The notes under the pieces are model-generated. The model was not told the DNA's origin. It worked only from the letters and a program-made list of their open reading frames with translations, and did not search any database. A program made the position numbers and the translations under genes. Shown piece by piece: positions 6,656 to 9,273 of a stretch of 9,273 nucleotides of DNA; positions within the stretch are counted from its first letter, which is position 1; every line of letters begins with the position of its first letter. This DNA is from Staphylothermus sp. GTDB taxonomy: Archaea > Thermoproteota > Thermoprotei_A > Sulfolobales > Desulfurococcaceae. The stretch lies in the NCBI GenBank assembly GCA_021159785.1, contig JAGHDU010000089.1, forward strand, positions 1-9,273, read 5' to 3'.

Positions 6656-7768
6656 TTACTTGAGCATTATTTCTTCAAATTGACTCCTAATATTCTCCAT
6701 TTCATCAGCTAGTTTATCCCAATCAACAGAGATTACATTTAGGTCAGATAAGTTAGGTACATCACTTGGTGGATTAACGTCTGTTCTTGCAGGTATGAAT
6801 CCATTCTGTACTAACCATTCTTGTACCTCTTTTGATAATACGAAGTCAATGAATAATTTAGCTGCATCAGGATAAGGAGTATCCTTCATTATTGCGAGTG
6901 GGCTGGGTATTACTATTACTCCATCTTCTGGGAAATTGTAGTTTACGGGTTCACCATTGGCTATTCTTTGTCTAACCATGTAGTCTAGTGTTACTCCTAC
7001 AGGATATTCACCGTTCACAACACCATTCATTACAACACCATTGCTCTTAACGACTATTACTCCGTTATTTCTGAGGTTTTCATAGTATTCCCATCCATAC
7101 ATATTTACTAAGGCATATACTGTTGCTGTGGCTGCTCCGGAGTATAATGGGTTTGGTATTGCTGCCCAACCTTCAGCTGTATTCCATGGTGATGGTAATT
7201 TGGATTTATAATCTGGGCTTGCTAAGTCCATCCATTTAGTTGGTGGGTTGTCCTTGATGATATCGGTGTTCCATGTGAGAACAGGTACTATTATTCTTCC
7301 ACCGTACCAATAACCATCTGGGTCTTTGTATTCGATTTTATCGGCGTCCGTTGGAGTGAATTTTAATAATAATCCTTGTTTTTTGAGATTAATTACACCG
7401 CTTGGGTCAGCGAGCCATAATACATCACATATTATATTACCAGATTCTATTTCGGCTTGGAGTTTTGCCAATATATCTGATGTTCCTGAACGATATAGGT
7501 TAACCTTTATGTTTGGATACCTTTCCTGGAACATTGCTACGAGTTCTGAAGCGATGTCTTTTGGCATTGATGTATAGAAATCTATTTCTCCGGCTACAAC
7601 AGTTGTTGTAGTTTTAGGAGATGTAGTGGTAGTCGTTGTGGTTGTCGTAGTTGTAGTAGTGGTTGTTTGCGTTGGTTGCTGTGGGGTCTGTGATGTGTAA
7701 TAGTATGCTAATGCTCCAATCAATATAGCTATAACAACTATTATTCCTAAGAGTAGTGGTTTGTTCAT
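6656..7768 (-). CDS. ABC importer substrate-binding protein (AfuA/FbpA family, COG1840-like), membrane-tethered
   Basis: Captures the cargo outside the cell and delivers it to the adjacent permease. The 370 residues start with an N-terminal hydrophobic segment (about 5-24) and no lipobox. A Thr-rich linker with 15 Thr in a row (35-49) follows, then a periplasmic-binding-protein type 2 fold from about residue 60. The fold starts EIDFYTSMPKD (61-71) and carries SGTSDILAKL (94-103) and VPVLTWNTDI (161-170). Late family features are GEYPVGVTLDY (253-263) and FIDFVLSKEVQEWL (306-319). The tether and stalk replace a lipoprotein anchor, as in many crenarchaeal binding proteins. Where FbpA has an iron-binding His and paired Tyr, this protein has Met68 and Tyr263-Met264, so ferric ion is not assured; phosphonates or sugar phosphates are known cargos of relatives. 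It is the first gene of the operon and has its own promoter region. Start ATG is supported by TAGGGGA (7774-7780). Confidence 0.88.
   Translation of the reverse strand: MNKPLLLGIIVVIAILIGALAYYYTSQTPQQPTQTTTTTTTTTTTTTTTSPKTTTTVVAGEIDFYTSMPKDIASELVAMFQERYPNIKVNLYRSGTSDILAKLQAEIESGNIICDVLWLADPSGVINLKKQGLLLKFTPTDADKIEYKDPDGYWYGGRIIVPVLTWNTDIIKDNPPTKWMDLASPDYKSKLPSPWNTAEGWAAIPNPLYSGAATATVYALVNMYGWEYYENLRNNGVIVVKSNGVVMNGVVNGEYPVGVTLDYMVRQRIANGEPVNYNFPEDGVIVIPSPLAIMKDTPYPDAAKLFIDFVLSKEVQEWLVQNGFIPARTDVNPPSDVPNLSDLNVISVDWDKLADEMENIRSQFEEIMLK
7622..7666 (-). other. Fifteen consecutive Thr codons in the binding-protein stalk
   Basis: The linker between the membrane anchor and the binding domain is a pure run of 15 Thr, followed by SPK and four more Thr. 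All four Thr codons are mixed irregularly (ACA, ACT, ACC, ACG), so the run is kept at the protein level and is not a triplet-repeat expansion. It is probably a glycosylated, extended spacer. Confidence 0.85.
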
Positions 7769-7773
7769 TATTT

Positions 7774-7780
7774 TCCCCTA
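7774..7780 (-). promoter_or_regulatory. Ribosome-binding site of the substrate-binding protein gene
   Basis: The minus strand reads TAGGGGA, five nt before the ATG at 7768. This is a moderate match to the archaeal Shine-Dalgarno sequence and supports the start and a short leader. Confidence 0.45.
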
Positions 7781-7804
7781 TTAAACCTTATTTTCACTCA
7801 CTAG

Positions 7805-7817
7805 TTAAAAAATTTTC
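7805..7817 (-). promoter_or_regulatory. Candidate TATA box/BRE of the transporter operon
   Basis: Read on the minus strand, GAAAATTTTTTAA resembles an archaeal purine-rich BRE followed by an A/T-rich TATA element. A start about 25 nt downstream would fall near 7782, giving a leader of about 14 nt that includes the ribosome-binding site. An ACTAGT palindrome (7800-7805) abuts the element. A second, weaker A/T-rich option lies near 7826-7834. The call is by composition and spacing only. Confidence 0.45.
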
Positions 7818-7847
7818 AGTATGATGCATAAAACAGAAATTATAGGA

Positions 7848-7860
7848 TTTTTATATTATA
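7848..7860 (+). promoter_or_regulatory. Candidate TATA box of the KaiC-like/TrmB operon
   Basis: TTTTTATATTATA lies about 31-43 nt upstream of the ATG at 7891, a good archaeal TATA-like element. The start point would be near 7880, giving a very short leader of about ten nt. That leader would not contain a useful Shine-Dalgarno site, so the first gene may be translated as an almost leaderless mRNA. Confidence 0.55.
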
Positions 7861-7866
7861 TTCATG

Positions 7867-7879
7867 ATTCCTAAGGAAT
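7867..7879. promoter_or_regulatory. 13 bp perfect palindrome, candidate operator
   Basis: ATTCCT-A-AGGAAT is a perfect 6-1-6 inverted repeat. It lies between the TATA-like element and the ATG, at the predicted transcription start of the KaiC-like/TrmB operon. A dimeric regulator bound here would block initiation. The TrmB-family protein encoded downstream is the obvious candidate (inference). It does not resemble the TATCAC-N5-GTGATA motif known for Thermococcales TrmB-like regulators. Confidence 0.45.
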
Positions 7880-7890
7880 AATAATTTTAC

Positions 7891-8652
7891 ATGGTGCTCT
7901 TAGTGAAGGAAACAAATAGAATTGAGACGGGTTTCAAGATATTAGACGAATTGCTATCTGGCGGCTTCCCTATACCATCAAGTATTCTTCTGATAGGTCC
8001 TATAGGTACTGGTAAGAGTACTATTGCTCAACAATTCCTATGGAATGCCTTACTCAAGGGGTATAAGGCAATATATGTTTCAGTTGATACGCCGCCAAAT
8101 GACATCATCGAAAATATGCTGAATTACGGATGGGACGTTAAGAACTATATAGCGAACGGTCAGTTGAACTTTGTTGATGGGTTTTCGCCAAGAGTTGGAT
8201 TAGATACTATTGCACGTTATATCATAGAAAACCCATTCGACCCAGATGAAGTAATGAGAACACTTATGCTTGCAGAGCACGAGACATTCAGTAGCGAAGG
8301 AGGAGTTCTTTTGTTTAGTCATTTATCAACAATTATGTTTACTTGGAACAAGAATAAGATCATAAAATTTATGGAACGAATGCATGCTGAAGCCCGTAAA
8401 TTTAATAGTGTATACTTGTTCATATATAACGAAGGTGTTAGGAATCCCTTCATTGAATCTTTTATAAGGCAAATCCCAGACGTTGTTATTAGAGTTTCGT
8501 TAGAATGGAATGAAACGAGCGCTAAACAATACTTATGGATTGAAAAGTGTCTGAAAACGAATTACCATAAAGTAAGACTGTTATGTATGCCGACACCTCG
8601 TGGTGTAGATCTATTATTTGGTGATTTTCGTGAGAGAGGAGTTAATCAATAA
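7891..8652 (+). CDS. KaiC/RadA-like P-loop ATPase with degenerate catalytic residues
   Basis: Member of the archaeal KaiC-like RecA-superfamily ATPases, single-domain, 253 residues, cytoplasmic. The family entry motif RIETGFKILDELLSGGFP (10-27) is followed by a perfect Walker A, GPIGTGKST (36-44), and the typical YVSVDTPPNDIIENMLNYGWD (62-82 region). Two catalytic features are changed. The paired acidic residues (EE) of KaiC after the second strand are Asp66-Thr67 here, and the Walker B Asp appears to be Ser143 in VLLFSHLST (139-147). It may bind ATP but hydrolyse it poorly, acting as a sensor or partner protein. The TrmB-family gene starts inside its 3' end, which points to joint function in regulation. 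The ATG at 7891 follows a TATA-like element closely; in-frame GTG codons at 7894 and 7903 are alternatives. Family is confident; role is inferred. Confidence 0.85.
   Translation: MVLLVKETNRIETGFKILDELLSGGFPIPSSILLIGPIGTGKSTIAQQFLWNALLKGYKAIYVSVDTPPNDIIENMLNYGWDVKNYIANGQLNFVDGFSPRVGLDTIARYIIENPFDPDEVMRTLMLAEHETFSSEGGVLLFSHLSTIMFTWNKNKIIKFMERMHAEARKFNSVYLFIYNEGVRNPFIESFIRQIPDVVIRVSLEWNETSAKQYLWIEKCLKTNYHKVRLLCMPTPRGVDLLFGDFRERGVNQ
8620..8624 (+). promoter_or_regulatory. Ribosome-binding site that decides the TrmB-family start
   Basis: GGTGA lies inside the KaiC-like gene, five nt before the GTG at 8630. It favours GTG 8630 over the in-frame TTG 8618 and GTG 8621, the latter being part of this site. 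An in-frame stop at 8606-8608 excludes starts further upstream. Confidence 0.6.
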
Positions 8653-9273
8653 GCTAAAAGAGCTTGGATTAACGACGTATGAAGCGAAAGCATATGTTGC
8701 GCTCGTAGTTAGAGGTGAAGCTACAGCTAGTGAAATATGTGATCTTAGCGGCATACCTTACACAAGGATTTACGATGTGCTGGCATCTCTTGTTAACAAG
8801 GGAATGGTTGTATCAATTCCTAGAAGACCGATGAAGTATAAAGCAATTGATCCTAGGAGAGTGTTAGAGAATCTTAGGGAGAACATTGTGAATGAGTATA
8901 AGCGAAAAATAGAAACCATTGAGAGGATCATGCAAGAGTTGCTAAGCGAATTGGTTCCGCTGTATGAGAAAAGATCTCAAAATCTTAGAGAAAGCATATT
9001 GTTTTTAAGAGGTAGAAGAACAATAAATGATATGATTATGTCTCTTTATGAAAATAGTCGTGAACGAATCGTTTGTGTAATGACATATAATACTTTGACT
9101 AGACTAATTAGATATAGACCTCGTATACAAAGATTATTGAATAGTAAGGAACATTATGTGAAGATATTTATTCCGAGAGAAGCAATAAATGAGATTCCAT
9201 CTTCTCTTTCTTCAAAAACAGAAGTTACTGAGGAACATATTGGTCAATTAAATATATGTGTTATTGATGAACA
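8630..9273 (+). CDS. TrmB-family transcriptional regulator (3'-truncated by window end)
   Basis: DNA-binding regulator of the archaeal TrmB family, open to the window end (214 codons visible). With the GTG at 8630 the protein begins VREELINKLKELGLTTYEAK. This is followed by the winged helix-turn-helix: helix-turn at about 31-43 (ATASEICDLSGIP) and recognition helix YTRIYDVLASL (44-54), then wing residues to about 73. A charged helical segment (about 76-110) resembles the dimerisation coiled coil of the family. The visible C-terminal part (from about residue 118, SILFLRGRR) looks like the start of the TrmB effector domain. The gene overlaps the KaiC-like gene by 23 bp in another frame, so the two are translationally coupled. 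TrmB proteins classically sense sugars and control sugar importers and glycolysis genes. The divergent importer is a plausible target, together with its own promoter. Ligand unknown. Confidence 0.9.
   Translation, partial: MREELINKLKELGLTTYEAKAYVALVVRGEATASEICDLSGIPYTRIYDVLASLVNKGMVVSIPRRPMKYKAIDPRRVLENLRENIVNEYKRKIETIERIMQELLSELVPLYEKRSQNLRESILFLRGRRTINDMIMSLYENSRERIVCVMTYNTLTRLIRYRPRIQRLLNSKEHYVKIFIPREAINEIPSSLSSKTEVTEEHIGQLNICVIDE

Noticed and set aside
7769..7890. Small RNA gene or C/D-box RNA in the divergent region
   Set aside because: No convincing C and D box pair or stable stem; the region is explained by two promoters and a palindrome.
8621..8623. GTG 8621 as start of the TrmB-family gene
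   Set aside because: This GTG is itself part of the GGTGA ribosome-binding site that is well spaced from GTG 8630; the later start also gives the usual family N-terminus. It is not fully excluded.

Overview
The window looks like AT-rich DNA from a hyperthermophilic archaeon, most likely a crenarchaeote of the Desulfurococcales type. The taxonomic call is an inference from gene content. Archaeal signs are an archaeal-type cofactor-independent phosphoglycerate mutase, a cyclic 2,3-diphosphoglycerate synthetase homologue, a KaiC/RecA-like ATPase next to a TrmB-family regulator, membrane-anchored surface proteins with Thr-rich stalks, TATA-like promoter elements and GGTG-type Shine-Dalgarno sequences. 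I see no tRNA, rRNA, CRISPR array or transposable element, and no gene-free stretch longer than about 120 bp.

Layout. Bases 1-1098 (+) hold the 3' part of a secreted, membrane-anchored calcineurin-like metallophosphoesterase, truncated by the window edge. It converges on a minus-strand block of five genes. In transcription order these are a substrate-binding protein (7768-6656), a fused two-domain permease (6634-4958), an ABC ATPase (4921-3857), a cyclic 2,3-diphosphoglycerate synthetase homologue cpgS (3783-2416) and the phosphoglycerate mutase apgM (2401-1115). The first three are tightly packed and form a complete AfuA/FbpA-type importer. The last two are 14 bp apart, and the apgM ribosome-binding site overlaps the cpgS stop codon. 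A 73 bp gap with no clear terminator separates the two sub-blocks, so transcriptional read-through is possible.

A 122 bp divergent promoter region (7769-7890) separates the transporter from a rightward pair. This pair is a KaiC-like P-loop protein (7891-8652) and a TrmB-family transcription regulator (8630 to beyond the window end) whose start lies inside the ATPase gene. A 13 bp perfect palindrome sits at the predicted transcription start of this pair.

How they may work together. The KaiC-like protein and the TrmB protein look like one regulatory unit. By position it could control itself and the divergent importer. The binding protein lacks recognisable counterparts of two classical ferric-ion ligands, so its cargo may not be iron. 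ApgM (3-PG to 2-PG) and CpgS (closing 2,3-bisphosphoglycerate to the cyclic compound) suggest a link between lower glycolysis and a cyclic diphosphoglycerate solute pool. The most noteworthy items are the degenerate catalytic motifs of the KaiC-like protein, its translational overlap with the regulator, the palindromic operator candidate, and the uncertain cargo of the transporter.
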